Shown here in pieces: positions 18,393 to 27,309 of a stretch of DNA of 64,000 nt; position 1 is the first letter of the stretch, and every line of letters begins with the position of its first letter. Made by a program: the position numbers and the translations under genes. The notes under the pieces are model-generated. The model searched no databases, was not told the origin of the DNA, and saw only the letters and a program-made list of their open reading frames with translations. Origin of the DNA: Flavobacterium xueshanense (GTDB lineage Bacteria > Bacteroidota > Bacteroidia > Flavobacteriales > Flavobacteriaceae); assembly GCF_900112975.1 (NCBI RefSeq), contig NZ_FONQ01000004.1, positions 124,001 through 188,000 on the forward strand, written 5' to 3'.

Positions 18393-18398
18393 TTTATT

Positions 18399-19727
18399 TT
18401 ACACTGCAAAAGCTGCAAAATCCATTCGAACACTTCCGTCTTCATCAATTTTTGTCAAATTGATTGCATGTAATGTATTTACTAATTCTGGATTCCAAGG
18501 TGTTTTTACTTTGACATAGTTTTCGGTAAACCCGTGAATATAACCTTCTTTATTTTCACTTTCGAATAAAACAGTTTTATTACTACCCAATTGACTTTCA
18601 TAAAAAGCGCGACGTTTTTTAACGGATAATCCGCGTAACATTTTACTTCGTTTGGCGCGAACATTAGCAGGAACGACACCTTCCATTGTAACCGCTTCCG
18701 TATTATCACGTTCCGAATACGTAAAAACGTGCAAATACGAAATATTCATTTCATTCAAGAAATGATAGGTTTCCAGGAAATGTTCATCTGTTTCGCCAGG
18801 AAATCCAACAATTACATCCACACCAATGCAGGCATGTGGCATGACTTCCCGAATTTTATTAACTCTTTCTGTATATACTTCACGCTGGTATCGGCGTTTC
18901 ATTAATTTCAAAATATCATTGCTTCCAGATTGTAACGGAATATGAAAATGCGGTACAAAAGTCCTGCTTTTCGATACAAATTCAATTGTTTCATTTTTCA
19001 ACAAATTAGGCTCAATAGATGAAATTCGCAATCTTTCAATACCTTCTATTTTGTCTAATTCCTGAACTAATTCCAGGAAAGTATGTTCGTGTTTTTTATT
19101 TCCGAATTCCCCTTTTCCGTAATCGCCTATATTTACTCCGGTAAGAACAATTTCTTTTATGTTTTGCTCTGAAATATCCTTTGCATTTTTCAATACATTT
19201 TCCAGTTCATCACTTCTAGAAATTCCCCTTGCTAAAGGAATCGTGCAATAGGTACATTTGTAATCACAACCATCCTGAACTTTCAAGAAAGCGCGGGTTC
19301 TGTCCCCTATCGAATAACTTCCCACGTAAAAATCCGCTTCAGAAATTTCACAGGAATGTACTTCACCAAAATCATTTTTAGACAAATCATTGATATAATC
19401 TGCCAATTTAAATTTTTCAGTTGCACCAAGAACTAAATCTACTCCATCCACACTCGCTAATTCTTCTGGCTTCAATTGCGCATAACAACCCACCGCCGCA
19501 ACAAATGCTTTGTCATTCAATTTCATTGCTTTTCGCACCACTTGCTTGAACTGCTTATCTGCATTTTCCGTCACCGAACACGTGTTAATCACATACATAT
19601 CAGCCACTTCTTCAAAATCGACCCGATCAAAACCCTCATCTTGAAGATTACGGGCAATCGTAGAGGTTTCTGAAAAATTCAGTTTGCAACCCAGCGTATA
19701 AAAAGCAACTTTTTTTCTATTTTCCAT
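18399..19727 (-). CDS. mtaB: tRNA t6A37 methylthiotransferase MtaB
   Basis: Radical-SAM enzyme converting t6A to ms2t6A at tRNA position 37. The N-terminal UPF0004 domain has the three cluster cysteines C14 (LGCKLN), C50 (INTCSV) and C81 (VGCYAQ). The radical-SAM motif C154xxxC158xxC161 (DGCDYKCTYC) follows, then a TRAM domain from about 375. At 442 residues it is full length. The FYTLGCKLN start favours MtaB over MiaB or RimO. A TAAATTTGC element lies upstream on the minus strand. Confidence 0.92.
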   Translation of the reverse strand: MENRKKVAFYTLGCKLNFSETSTIARNLQDEGFDRVDFEEVADMYVINTCSVTENADKQFKQVVRKAMKLNDKAFVAAVGCYAQLKPEELASVDGVDLVLGATEKFKLADYINDLSKNDFGEVHSCEISEADFYVGSYSIGDRTRAFLKVQDGCDYKCTYCTIPLARGISRSDELENVLKNAKDISEQNIKEIVLTGVNIGDYGKGEFGNKKHEHTFLELVQELDKIEGIERLRISSIEPNLLKNETIEFVSKSRTFVPHFHIPLQSGSNDILKLMKRRYQREVYTERVNKIREVMPHACIGVDVIVGFPGETDEHFLETYHFLNEMNISYLHVFTYSERDNTEAVTMEGVVPANVRAKRSKMLRGLSVKKRRAFYESQLGSNKTVLFESENKEGYIHGFTENYVKVKTPWNPELVNTLHAINLTKIDEDGSVRMDFAAFAV

Positions 19728-19772
19728 AATTCAACTTAAACTAATGAAATCGTTGTCAAAAAATTTAAGTCC

Positions 19773-19781
19773 GCAAATTTA
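19773..19781 (-). promoter_or_regulatory. -7 element (TAAATTTGC) of mtaB
   Basis: Exact TAnnTTTGC on the minus strand, 46 bases upstream of the mtaB ATG. Confidence 0.5.
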
Positions 19782-19859
19782 CGCACAATATTCTGGAAAA
19801 TGAAATCAATAATTTTCTATATAGTAGTATCTTGTGAGCAAATAATTAGGCTTTAAAAA

Positions 19860-20441
19860 ATGAAAAAAATAATTACAATTACATTTCTTATGATTGCGTT
19901 ACAAATAAATGCTCAAAACGCAATAGAATGGGATGGAAAATATCAAATCCAACTTTCCGATTTTAAATCAAAAGCAACTCAAATTGGCAATGTGAGTAGT
20001 AATAGCATACAAACTGCTTCTGGACTAAATTTTAGCATACAAATGAGTAACGTTGAATTCATGTTTACCAAAAACTTCAATTCCAAAGTAAGTTCTACAT
20101 TCAAACGAGAATCGGCTTCCATAATAGCAACTGATACTATTACTGCTGAACGTATGGTGAAATTTGCTCAATATGAATTTGATTTATCGGAACTTTATGC
20201 TCGAAAACTTAGAAAAGACTTATACGTTAACAAAGGCACTTTTTCAGATATTAGTTTTCTCCAACCGCTTTATGATGCTATCCAAAAAGAATATGTAGAA
20301 GAACACGGAGAAGCCTCTAAAAAAACTAATCTGGGACAAATAAAGGATATATTAATAAAACTTAACGATGATGTTTTAATAAGAATTCAAGAACTTTCTG
20401 ATTTCTGTAAAACTTGTAAACCACCTAAAAAGAAATCTTAA
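19860..20441 (+). CDS. Secreted protein of unknown function
   Basis: 193 residues. The N-terminus MKKIITITFLMIALQINAQ is a clear Sec signal peptide with a Gln cleavage site typical of Flavobacteria. The mature part starts with a WDGKYQIQLSDFKS segment, then FDLSELYARKLRKDLY and a C-terminal CKTCKPPKKK tail with two cysteines. No domain was recognised. Its stop codon overlaps the stop of the convergent HAD gene by four bases (20438-20441). Confidence 0.65.
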   Translation: MKKIITITFLMIALQINAQNAIEWDGKYQIQLSDFKSKATQIGNVSSNSIQTASGLNFSIQMSNVEFMFTKNFNSKVSSTFKRESASIIATDTITAERMVKFAQYEFDLSELYARKLRKDLYVNKGTFSDISFLQPLYDAIQKEYVEEHGEASKKTNLGQIKDILIKLNDDVLIRIQELSDFCKTCKPPKKKS

Positions 20442-21235
20442 TTCAAAATAAATCGTCTCACAACCTCAGCAACGCCATGATTATTGTTAGAGGCTACAAC
20501 AACATCTCCTTTATCTCTCAATTCAGCATCAACATTGTCTACCCAAACACCCAATCCAGCATATTGAATCATGGTCAAATCATTTCCTGCGTTTCCAACG
20601 GCGATAATTTCACTTTGAAGTATATTTAGTTTTTCCGCCAAAAATTTAATACTAGCTCCCTTATCAATTCCATTTTGAGCTACTTCAAGAAAGAAAGGCT
20701 TTGACATGCTGACACTAAGATGTGGCATCGTCGCTTTCAAATCTTTTTCTACTTCTTTTAAATAAGTTGGCTCTTCTAATAAAATACATTTCACAGCTGA
20801 AGATTGAACTTCCTCTTTAAAACTTACCACTTTATTATGCAGCAAACCGGTAATATTTTTCTCAATTTCAATATATTCAGAATCCGTTTCACTCACAATT
20901 TTCCCATCAACATAAGTAATAATATGGGTATTACTTTTTAAACTGTAATCGTACAATTCATGGATTTGCTCTTGGGTTAATGTTTGCTCAAAAATAACTT
21001 TATCTGTCTTCAAATCTGTAATCACAGCGCCATTATACGATATCATGAACGAATTATCCAATTGCAGTTCTTTGGCATACGCTGTCATTGCGGGGGTTGG
21101 CCTACCTGATGCTAAAACAATATGAACACCTAATTCTTTTGCCTTAAACAACATTTCTTTATTCTCGTTTGAAATGGTATGGTCATCAGTCAACAAAGTG
21201 TCGTCCATGTCCAAAACCAACATTTTATATTTCAT
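20438..21235 (-). CDS. Cof-type HAD-IIB phosphatase
   Basis: Cytoplasmic haloacid-dehalogenase-superfamily phosphatase, 265 residues. Motif I DMDDTLLT is at 9-16, motif II Ser/Thr in LASGRP, a C2B-type cap lies between about 85 and 185, and motifs III/IV are in KGASIKFLAEKL and AVGNAGNDLTMI. The usual motif IV is GDxxND; here it reads GNAGND. Members dephosphorylate sugar phosphates or flavin intermediates; the substrate here is unknown. Confidence 0.9.
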   Translation of the reverse strand: MKYKMLVLDMDDTLLTDDHTISNENKEMLFKAKELGVHIVLASGRPTPAMTAYAKELQLDNSFMISYNGAVITDLKTDKVIFEQTLTQEQIHELYDYSLKSNTHIITYVDGKIVSETDSEYIEIEKNITGLLHNKVVSFKEEVQSSAVKCILLEEPTYLKEVEKDLKATMPHLSVSMSKPFFLEVAQNGIDKGASIKFLAEKLNILQSEIIAVGNAGNDLTMIQYAGLGVWVDNVDAELRDKGDVVVASNNNHGVAEVVRRFILN

Positions 21236-21257
21236 TTTAATTTTTTTTGCGAATGTG

Positions 21258-21476
21258 TTAAATACTCATTCTGAATTCTTCGATAACCGGATTTACTTTT
21301 GAAAACTCGGTTTCCTGAACGAACAATTCAACCGCTAAATCCGAATTCCCAAAACCTCCCAATCGAGCTGATTGTATATTGTTTTTCACAACAACATTTA
21401 CACCAATCGCTTCGATTTTTTGTTGTAAAGCCATTGCTAGAATTTCACTTCCCGAAAACACTTTCATTAATCCCAT
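21258..21476 (-). CDS. DUF2007-family small protein
   Basis: 72-residue cytoplasmic protein with the pattern of DUF2007 (putative signal-transducing protein): MKVFSGSEILAMALQQKIEAIG, ending about residue 25, then a central SARLGGFG and a LFVQETEFSKVNPVIEEF tail. These fold like the GlnB/ACT-type ferredoxin-like domain. It lies 20 bases after the DEAD-like gene and 22 bases before the HAD gene, so the three probably share a transcript. Confidence 0.75.
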   Translation of the reverse strand: MGLMKVFSGSEILAMALQQKIEAIGVNVVVKNNIQSARLGGFGNSDLAVELFVQETEFSKVNPVIEEFRMSI

Positions 21477-21496
21477 CTTTTCTTTATTTTTTATTA

Positions 21497-22219
21497 TTAT
21501 TTGTTACCGTTTTCTTCATTGAATTCTTGTTCTTCGAAGTCATCTCCAGCTTCAGGTTTGAAATCTCCCTCCTCCTCTAAATCTTCATCTGTTTCCTCGT
21601 CTTCATCTCCATCAAAATCGAATTCAAAAGGTTCCTCTAACATTTTTTCTGCAAGGACTTCTATCCGTTCCGTGAATTGTTCTGAAAAAATAATGCGTTG
21701 GGTTCTGACAATACTATTCGAAATACGCATGATTTTGGTTTCATGACGCAATTTCAAAATCGGATCTGCATCATCCAAAATAAACATTTTTAATCGGTTT
21801 ACGTTAAATCCAGCCGTAGTAAACATTTCGCTTAATTTATTTGGAGTTCCTATCAATACATCAACGCCGCTGGAAATATAATTTTTGTCGTATTCCATGT
21901 CCCCTTTATCATGAACACCATAGATTTCTAAATTAGAATTCTTTCCATATTTTTCAAAAAGTGATTCCATTTCCAACACTTTGGTTTTGTCCTCAACAAT
22001 AATCAAAGCTCTTGGTGATTCTTCGGTTACGCCTGCCAACCTCTGAATTACATTCAACACAATGGTTGTTGATTTCCCACTTCCTTTTGGTGCAATAATA
22101 ATACAGTCCGAACCACTTTTCAGTGTCGAAAATGTTTCTTTTTGCATCGCATTGGCCTCGGTCAAACCGTTTTCAATTAAGGCTTGCTGTAAATCTTCGT
22201 TTATTTTTTTTAGTTTCAT
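21497..22219 (-). CDS. DEAD-box-like protein with a single RecA domain and acidic tail
   Basis: 240 residues resembling only the N-terminal RecA domain of DEAD-box RNA helicases. A Q-like motif (NAMQKETF), motif I APKGSGKST (43-51), IGTPNKL (motif Ib-like) and LDDAD (148-152, in place of DEAD) are present. Motif III (SAT) reads SEQ in IIFSEQFTERIE. There is no helicase C-terminal domain, so it cannot be a complete helicase. Residues from about 200 are a long acidic tail. Role unknown; nucleotide-dependent RNA binding or regulation of another helicase is possible. Confidence 0.8.
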   Translation of the reverse strand: MKLKKINEDLQQALIENGLTEANAMQKETFSTLKSGSDCIIIAPKGSGKSTTIVLNVIQRLAGVTEESPRALIIVEDKTKVLEMESLFEKYGKNSNLEIYGVHDKGDMEYDKNYISSGVDVLIGTPNKLSEMFTTAGFNVNRLKMFILDDADPILKLRHETKIMRISNSIVRTQRIIFSEQFTERIEVLAEKMLEEPFEFDFDGDEDEETDEDLEEEGDFKPEAGDDFEEQEFNEENGNK

Positions 22220-22227
22220 TTCTTATG

Positions 22228-22312
22228 ATTGAAAGATTAAAAATTAAAAGATTAAAAGATTAAAACTAGTGTCGAATCTTTAAATCATTAAATTTTCAAA
22301 TCATTAAATTAA
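22228..22312. repeat. AT-rich low-complexity repeat (AGATTAAA units)
   Basis: Short direct repeats of AGATTAAA and AATCATTAAATT fill the spacer between the response regulator and the DEAD-like gene. No gene is seen. Confidence 0.5.
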
Positions 22313-22314
22313 TT

Positions 22315-23478
22315 TTATTTTGATGCAAACAGCTTCACATCATTCTCGGAAATTTCGCTTCCACCAAGAATAATCAGGCGCTCCACTACATTTCGTAATT
22401 CACGTATGTTTCCAGTCCAATCGTATTCCTTCAATAAATTTATCGCTGCTTTAGAGAATTTTTTTACTGTATTCCCTTGCTCTGAAGCAATTTTATCAGC
22501 AAAATGCAAAATCAGCATCGGGATATCATCGCGCCTTTCATTCAAAGCAGGAACTTTTATTAAAATAACGGCCAAACGATGGTATAAATCCTCACGGAAA
22601 CGACCTTCGGCAATTTCTTTGTTCAAATCTTTATTAGTTGCTGCAATTACACGAACATTTACTTTAATATCCTTATCAGCTCCTACTCTGGTAATCATAC
22701 TTTCTTGTAAAGCACGCAACACTTTGGCTTGCGCCGAAAGACTCATATCACCAATTTCATCTAAGAAAATAGTTCCTTTATCAGCGGCTTCAAATTTTCC
22801 TGCGCGGTCTCTCACTGCCGATGTAAACGCCCCTTTTACGTGACCGAATAATTCGCTTTCTATTAATTCTGATGGAATAGCAGCGCAATTCACTTCGATT
22901 AAAGGAAAATTAGCTCGTTCACTTTTTTCGTGTAATTGATGCGCTACGAGCTCTTTTCCAGTTCCGTTTGGTCCCGTGATTAAAACCCTGGCTTCGGTTT
23001 GTGCTACTTTATCAATCATCACTTTGATGTGATTAATAGCTTCGCTTTCACCAATCATTTCGTAGTTCTTGCTGACTTTTTTCTTAAGAATTTTATTCTC
23101 CACTACAAGCTGTTTTTTATCCAAAGCATTTCGAACCGTATTCAATAATCGGTTTAAATCCGGTGGTTTTGAGATGTAATCGAATGCACCCAACCGCATT
23201 GTATTGATGGCTGTTTCCATATCGCCATGACCGGAAATCATCACCATAGGAATTTCAGGTTTAATTTTTTTGACTGCTTCCAAAACTTCAACACCATCCA
23301 TTTTAGGCATTTTGATATCACACAAAACGAGATCGTAGTCGTTATTTTTTATTTTTTCATAACCTATCGCACCATCTTCGGCTTCTTCAACTTGATAACT
23401 ATCGTTTTCTTCAGAAAGTATTTTTGTGAGTACTCTTCGAATTGCAGCTTCGTCTTCTATGATTAGTATTTTACTCAT
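22315..23478 (-). CDS. Sigma-54-type response regulator (REC-AAA+) without Fis HTH domain
   Basis: 387-residue NtrC-like protein. The receiver domain (1-120) has phospho-acceptor D54 in LCDIKMP and the acidic pair EDE at 8-10. The AAA+ domain (about 140-370) has Walker A TGPNGTGKE (168-176), the sigma-54 contact loop written GAFTSA (216-221; canonical GAFTGA) and Walker B LDEIGDM. The protein ends in RELRNVVERLIILGG and about fifteen further residues. The C-terminal Fis-type helix-turn-helix that NtrC proteins use to bind enhancers is missing. No histidine kinase gene is adjacent. Confidence 0.9.
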   Translation of the reverse strand: MSKILIIEDEAAIRRVLTKILSEENDSYQVEEAEDGAIGYEKIKNNDYDLVLCDIKMPKMDGVEVLEAVKKIKPEIPMVMISGHGDMETAINTMRLGAFDYISKPPDLNRLLNTVRNALDKKQLVVENKILKKKVSKNYEMIGESEAINHIKVMIDKVAQTEARVLITGPNGTGKELVAHQLHEKSERANFPLIEVNCAAIPSELIESELFGHVKGAFTSAVRDRAGKFEAADKGTIFLDEIGDMSLSAQAKVLRALQESMITRVGADKDIKVNVRVIAATNKDLNKEIAEGRFREDLYHRLAVILIKVPALNERRDDIPMLILHFADKIASEQGNTVKKFSKAAINLLKEYDWTGNIRELRNVVERLIILGGSEISENDVKLFASK

Positions 23479-23546
23479 TTTTTTTGTTTAATTGTTTAAT
23501 TGTCTAATCGGTTGATCAAATAACCCATTAAACATTTAACCTTCTT

Positions 23547-24863
23547 TTAATACTTCAACCATTTATATAATTCGCCCCAAGTAGGTTTTTTTCCGTACAT
23601 AAGTATTCCTATTCGGTATATTTTTGCGGCAAACCAAACTACAAAAAAGAAGCTTCCGAATAATAACGATACTGATATTATGATTTGCCACAAAGGTACG
23701 CCAAACGGAATTCGCATCAGCATTACGATTGGCGAGGTGAGCGGAATCATTGAAAAAACAACTGCAATTGTCCCGTGTGGATCATTTATTACAGTGAAAA
23801 ATCCGACGTAAACACTCAATATAAGTGGCATAATAATAGGCAACAAAAATTGCTGTGAATCCGTTTGATTATCAACTGCAGCGCCAATTGCCGCATAAAA
23901 TGAGCTGTACAGAAAATAACCGCCAATAAAATAAATCACAAAGCCACCTAAAATACTTGCAATAGGTAAATTCCATAATTCTTTAATATACATTTGGGCA
24001 GTTCCAGTCATTTCCTGCTGCGCAGTTTGCATCATCTCCGGAGAAATTCTGGCTGTTGGTCCAACATTTACTCCAAAAAAAATAGAGGCTGCAAACATTA
24101 ATGACATTCCTATTATTGCCCAAATAAAGAATTGAAGCAATCCGGCTAATGAAGTTCCTATTATTTTTCCCATCATCAATTGAAATGGTTTAACCGATGA
24201 AATTATGATTTCTACTATTCGGCTGGTTTTTTCCTCGATGACGCTTCGCATCACCATGTTTCCGTAGATGATTATGAACATCATAATAAGATATCCAAAT
24301 GCTCCGCCAATCCCGATTTTGATTTCGTTAAGTCCTTTGACACTTTCTTCACCAGATGCTTTAGTCAAGCTGATATTCACTTTAGATTGAGCATTTTTAA
24401 TAGCCAGTGTATCTAAATGCGCTTTTTCTAAATTGTTTTTGGTCAGCTTATTTGCAATTACATCCTGAACATTTTCAATGAATGAAATACTTGGACTGCT
24501 GTTTGAAATAAACTGGATTTTACTTTCGAAATCCTTGGCATTACTCGCTTTTGGGATATACAATAATCCTTCATAGCTTTCATTTGTAATACTATCTTTT
24601 AGGAATTTTAAATCTATAATAGACAAATCAAGGTATTTGTACGCTTTATTTTTATTGTTTTGCGACGTAAATTCCTTTACAAACATACCGGATGCATTAT
24701 GAATAGCGATTCGTTTGGTATCGGCTTTCATGGAACTTAAATAGGCCACAAAAACGGCTATTCCCACAAATAGTAACGGACTTAAAAAAGTCATAACAAT
24801 AAAAGATTTATTACGCACTTTGGCAATAAACTCTCTTTTTATAATTAATGATATGATGCTCAT
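23547..24863 (-). CDS. ABC transporter permease (NatB/ABC-2 type)
   Basis: 438-residue inner-membrane subunit. The layout is that of NatB/YhaP proteins: one N-terminal helix (about 20-45), a large extracytoplasmic segment (about 46-180), then five to six C-terminal helices (from about 185). IKREFIAKVRNKSFIVMTF is the typical start. It is encoded 97 bases downstream of its probable ATPase partner. NatAB-type exporters move Na+, antibiotics or peptides; the substrate here is unknown. Confidence 0.88.
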   Translation of the reverse strand: MSIISLIIKREFIAKVRNKSFIVMTFLSPLLFVGIAVFVAYLSSMKADTKRIAIHNASGMFVKEFTSQNNKNKAYKYLDLSIIDLKFLKDSITNESYEGLLYIPKASNAKDFESKIQFISNSSPSISFIENVQDVIANKLTKNNLEKAHLDTLAIKNAQSKVNISLTKASGEESVKGLNEIKIGIGGAFGYLIMMFIIIYGNMVMRSVIEEKTSRIVEIIISSVKPFQLMMGKIIGTSLAGLLQFFIWAIIGMSLMFAASIFFGVNVGPTARISPEMMQTAQQEMTGTAQMYIKELWNLPIASILGGFVIYFIGGYFLYSSFYAAIGAAVDNQTDSQQFLLPIIMPLILSVYVGFFTVINDPHGTIAVVFSMIPLTSPIVMLMRIPFGVPLWQIIISVSLLFGSFFFVVWFAAKIYRIGILMYGKKPTWGELYKWLKY

Positions 24864-24960
24864 TTTTTAGACTGCTTAAATTTTTCGATTACTTAAATTT
24901 TTTTAGAACGATTCGATTAGAAGACTGCAAAAAGTCTAATAATTAAAGAAGTCTAACCAG

Positions 24961-25881
24961 CTATTGTGTTACGGTTTGAATAAAAATATCATTGACACTT
25001 GGAATTTTTTCTACAAAATGCGTTACCTGACCGCGTTGTGTAAGAGTATTTAATAATTCATTTGGCGTCGCATTCCCGAGTTGGATTTCCAGTTTTAATT
25101 CGTTGTTCAATGATTTAAAATTAGCTGGACCAACAGTGAATTTTTGTGTAATATCGTACATCAAACCTTCTACATTCTCAGATAAAATGCCCACTTCAAA
25201 ACTGTTAGTTTTAAATTGTCTTTTTACATCATCCAGTTTTCCTTCAATCAGTTTATTGGATTTATGGATCAACGCAATATGGTCACATAATTCTTCTACA
25301 CTTTCCATGCGGTGAGTGGAGAAAATTATGGTTGCTCCTTCTTCTCGCAACGCTAGAATTTCATCTTTTATAATATTGGCATTTACGGGGTCAAAACCAG
25401 AAAAAGGTTCATCAAAAATCAACAGTTTTGGCTTGTGCAAAACGCAAACCACAAACTGAATTTTCTGCGCCATTCCTTTAGAAAGTTCTTGAATTTTCTT
25501 GTCCCACCAGCCTTGAATTTCTAATCTTTCGAACCAGTACTCCAGTTGTTTTTTTGCTTCAGCCTTAGAAAGTCCTTTCATTTGAGCCAAGTACAAGCAT
25601 TGTTCTCCCACTTTCATCGTGTTGTACAATCCTCTTTCTTCCGGCAAATAGCCTATATATTGAACGTGTTTGGGTTGCAGTTTTTCACCATCTAAAATAA
25701 TTTCACCACTGTCAGGCAATGTAATTTGATTTATAATTCGGATAAGTGATGTTTTACCGGCTCCATTTGGACCTAAAAGTCCGTAGATACTTCCTTTTGG
25801 AACAGTTAATGAAACCTCATTAAGTGCCACATAATCACCGTATTGCTTGACAACTTTATGCACTTCAAGAATGTTACTCAT
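24961..25881 (-). CDS. ABC transporter ATP-binding protein (NatA-like) with DUF4162 C-terminus
   Basis: 306 residues. Walker A GPNGAGKTS (about 37-45), Q-loop region GYLPEERGLY, signature ELSKGMAQK, Walker B LLIFDEPFSGFDP and switch FSTHRM are all present. The EERGLY motif and the extra C-terminal domain (about 225-306) are typical of NatA/DUF4162 ATPases. It pairs with the permease directly downstream. Confidence 0.93.
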   Translation of the reverse strand: MSNILEVHKVVKQYGDYVALNEVSLTVPKGSIYGLLGPNGAGKTSLIRIINQITLPDSGEIILDGEKLQPKHVQYIGYLPEERGLYNTMKVGEQCLYLAQMKGLSKAEAKKQLEYWFERLEIQGWWDKKIQELSKGMAQKIQFVVCVLHKPKLLIFDEPFSGFDPVNANIIKDEILALREEGATIIFSTHRMESVEELCDHIALIHKSNKLIEGKLDDVKRQFKTNSFEVGILSENVEGLMYDITQKFTVGPANFKSLNNELKLEIQLGNATPNELLNTLTQRGQVTHFVEKIPSVNDIFIQTVTQ

Positions 25882-26035
25882 GCTTATTTTTTAATTGGTG
25901 TAAAAGTAAATAATTAGTACCGAAATACTTAGAATAGTTTCATATATGTAGCATTTAATTTTTGGTGATCGTATATGTTATCGCCTTATATTTATTGGTG
26001 TTTGTTTGCAACAAACAAATTGTTAGTGGCGATTT

Positions 26036-26072
26036 CATAAAAAACCCATCCTTATTTTAACAAGGATGGGTA
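26036..26072 (-). terminator. Terminator of the dnaJ transcript
   Basis: Stem CCCATCCTT/AAGGATGGG (26045-26053 with 26062-26070); reading the minus strand it is followed by a run of six T. A larger weak inverted repeat (ATCGCC/GGCGAT around TTTGTTTGCAACAAACAAA) lies beside it at about 25978-26031. Confidence 0.85.
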
Positions 26073-26114
26073 ATGTGTTTTTTAATCGAATCGATAAATC
26101 GAGTCTAACTTTTT

Positions 26115-27230
26115 TTATGAAAACATGTCTTTTACTTTCTCAAAAAATGATTTGTCTGATTTTTCAGGATTTGGAATAAAATTTTCGTCGGTAAGATTTT
26201 TTTCGAAAAACTGTTTTTGATCTTTATTCAATGTTTTTGGAGTCCAAACATTTACATGCACCAATAAATCTCCGTTTCCGTAACCATTGATGCTCGGAAT
26301 TCCTTTTCCTTTTAATCTTAAGATTTTACCAGATTGAATTCCTTCTTCCAGTTTGATTCTCACTTTTCCGTTTATAGCTTCGATATCTTTAGAAATTCCA
26401 AGTACTGCTTCAGCAAAACTGATGTATAAATCATAGTGTAAATTCTCCCCTTCGCGTTTTAAGAACTCATGCTCCAATTCCTCAATAGCAACAATTAAAT
26501 CTCCGGGAATACTGTTTCCTGGGGCATCATTTCCTTTATTAGAAACTTTCAATTGCATTCCGTCCACAACACCCGCGGGTATTTTTATTGAAACAGTTTC
26601 ATCCTCAAGAATCATTCCTTGTGAATCTGCTTCTGTTGGTTTTTTATCTAAAATTTGACCAGAACCACTACATGTTGGACATGTAGAAGCAGACTGCATT
26701 CTACCCAGAATTGTATTCGTAACGCGCATTACTTGTCCTTGACCATTGCAGGTAGAACATGTTTTATAACTAACGCCAGGAGCTTGAACTTTACGTTTTA
26801 CTTTTACTTTTTTCTCTACACCATTGGCAATTTCTTCTAGTGTCAATTTTACTTTGATACGTAGGTTACTTCCTTTAGCACGACGAACTCCGCCGCCACC
26901 GCCACCTCCGAAACCACCAAAACCGCCTCCGAAAATATCACCAAACTGACTGAAAATGTCATCCATATTCATTCCGCCCTGACCACCTCCGCCGAAACCG
27001 CCAGAACCATCAAAAGCTTGATGACCATATTGATCGTACTTTGCTTTTTTCTGGGGATCGCTTAATACTTCGTAAGCTTCAGCAGCTAATTTAAATTTAT
27101 CTTCTGCCGATTTGTCTCCAGGATTTTTGTCAGGATGAAATTGCAGTGCGCTTTTTCGGTATGCTTTTTTAATTTCTGCAGCATCAGCATTTTTTGAAAT
27201 GCCTAATATTTCGTAAAAATCTTTTTTCAT
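26115..27230 (-). CDS. dnaJ: Molecular chaperone DnaJ with a single zinc centre
   Basis: Type I J-domain co-chaperone of DnaK, 371 residues. The J-domain occupies 1-70 with the HPD triad in QFHPDKNPG, a Gly/Phe-rich linker lies at about 75-118, and a zinc region at about 145-200 precedes the substrate-binding C-terminal domains. Only two CxxCxGxG motifs are present (CSTCNGQG and CPTCSGSG); E. coli DnaJ has four. The missing ones correspond to repeats 1 and 4, replaced by KRKVQAPGVSYK and KKPTEADSQGM. It is encoded downstream of grpE on the same strand. Confidence 0.96.
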   Translation of the reverse strand: MKKDFYEILGISKNADAAEIKKAYRKSALQFHPDKNPGDKSAEDKFKLAAEAYEVLSDPQKKAKYDQYGHQAFDGSGGFGGGGQGGMNMDDIFSQFGDIFGGGFGGFGGGGGGGVRRAKGSNLRIKVKLTLEEIANGVEKKVKVKRKVQAPGVSYKTCSTCNGQGQVMRVTNTILGRMQSASTCPTCSGSGQILDKKPTEADSQGMILEDETVSIKIPAGVVDGMQLKVSNKGNDAPGNSIPGDLIVAIEELEHEFLKREGENLHYDLYISFAEAVLGISKDIEAINGKVRIKLEEGIQSGKILRLKGKGIPSINGYGNGDLLVHVNVWTPKTLNKDQKQFFEKNLTDENFIPNPEKSDKSFFEKVKDMFS

Positions 27231-27269
27231 TTTTATTTTTTCTTTTGTTGAGTCGCACTAATGTGCACA

Positions 27270-27309
27270 GCTACGCATAATGTAAAGACGTGATAAATCT
27301 CGGCTCTAC
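27270..27309. repeat. Degenerate palindrome in the grpE-dnaJ spacer
   Basis: GTAAAGACGTGATAAATCTCGGCTCTAC (27282-27309) is an imperfect inverted repeat between grpE and dnaJ. It resembles the widespread GTAGAGACGCGATAAATCGCG-type palindromes but has several mismatches. Confidence 0.4.

Noticed and set aside
22228..23545. CRISPR or tandem array in the AT-rich spacers near 22.2 and 23.5 kb
   Set aside because: Repeats are short AGATTAAA or TTTAATTG units with no constant-length spacers.
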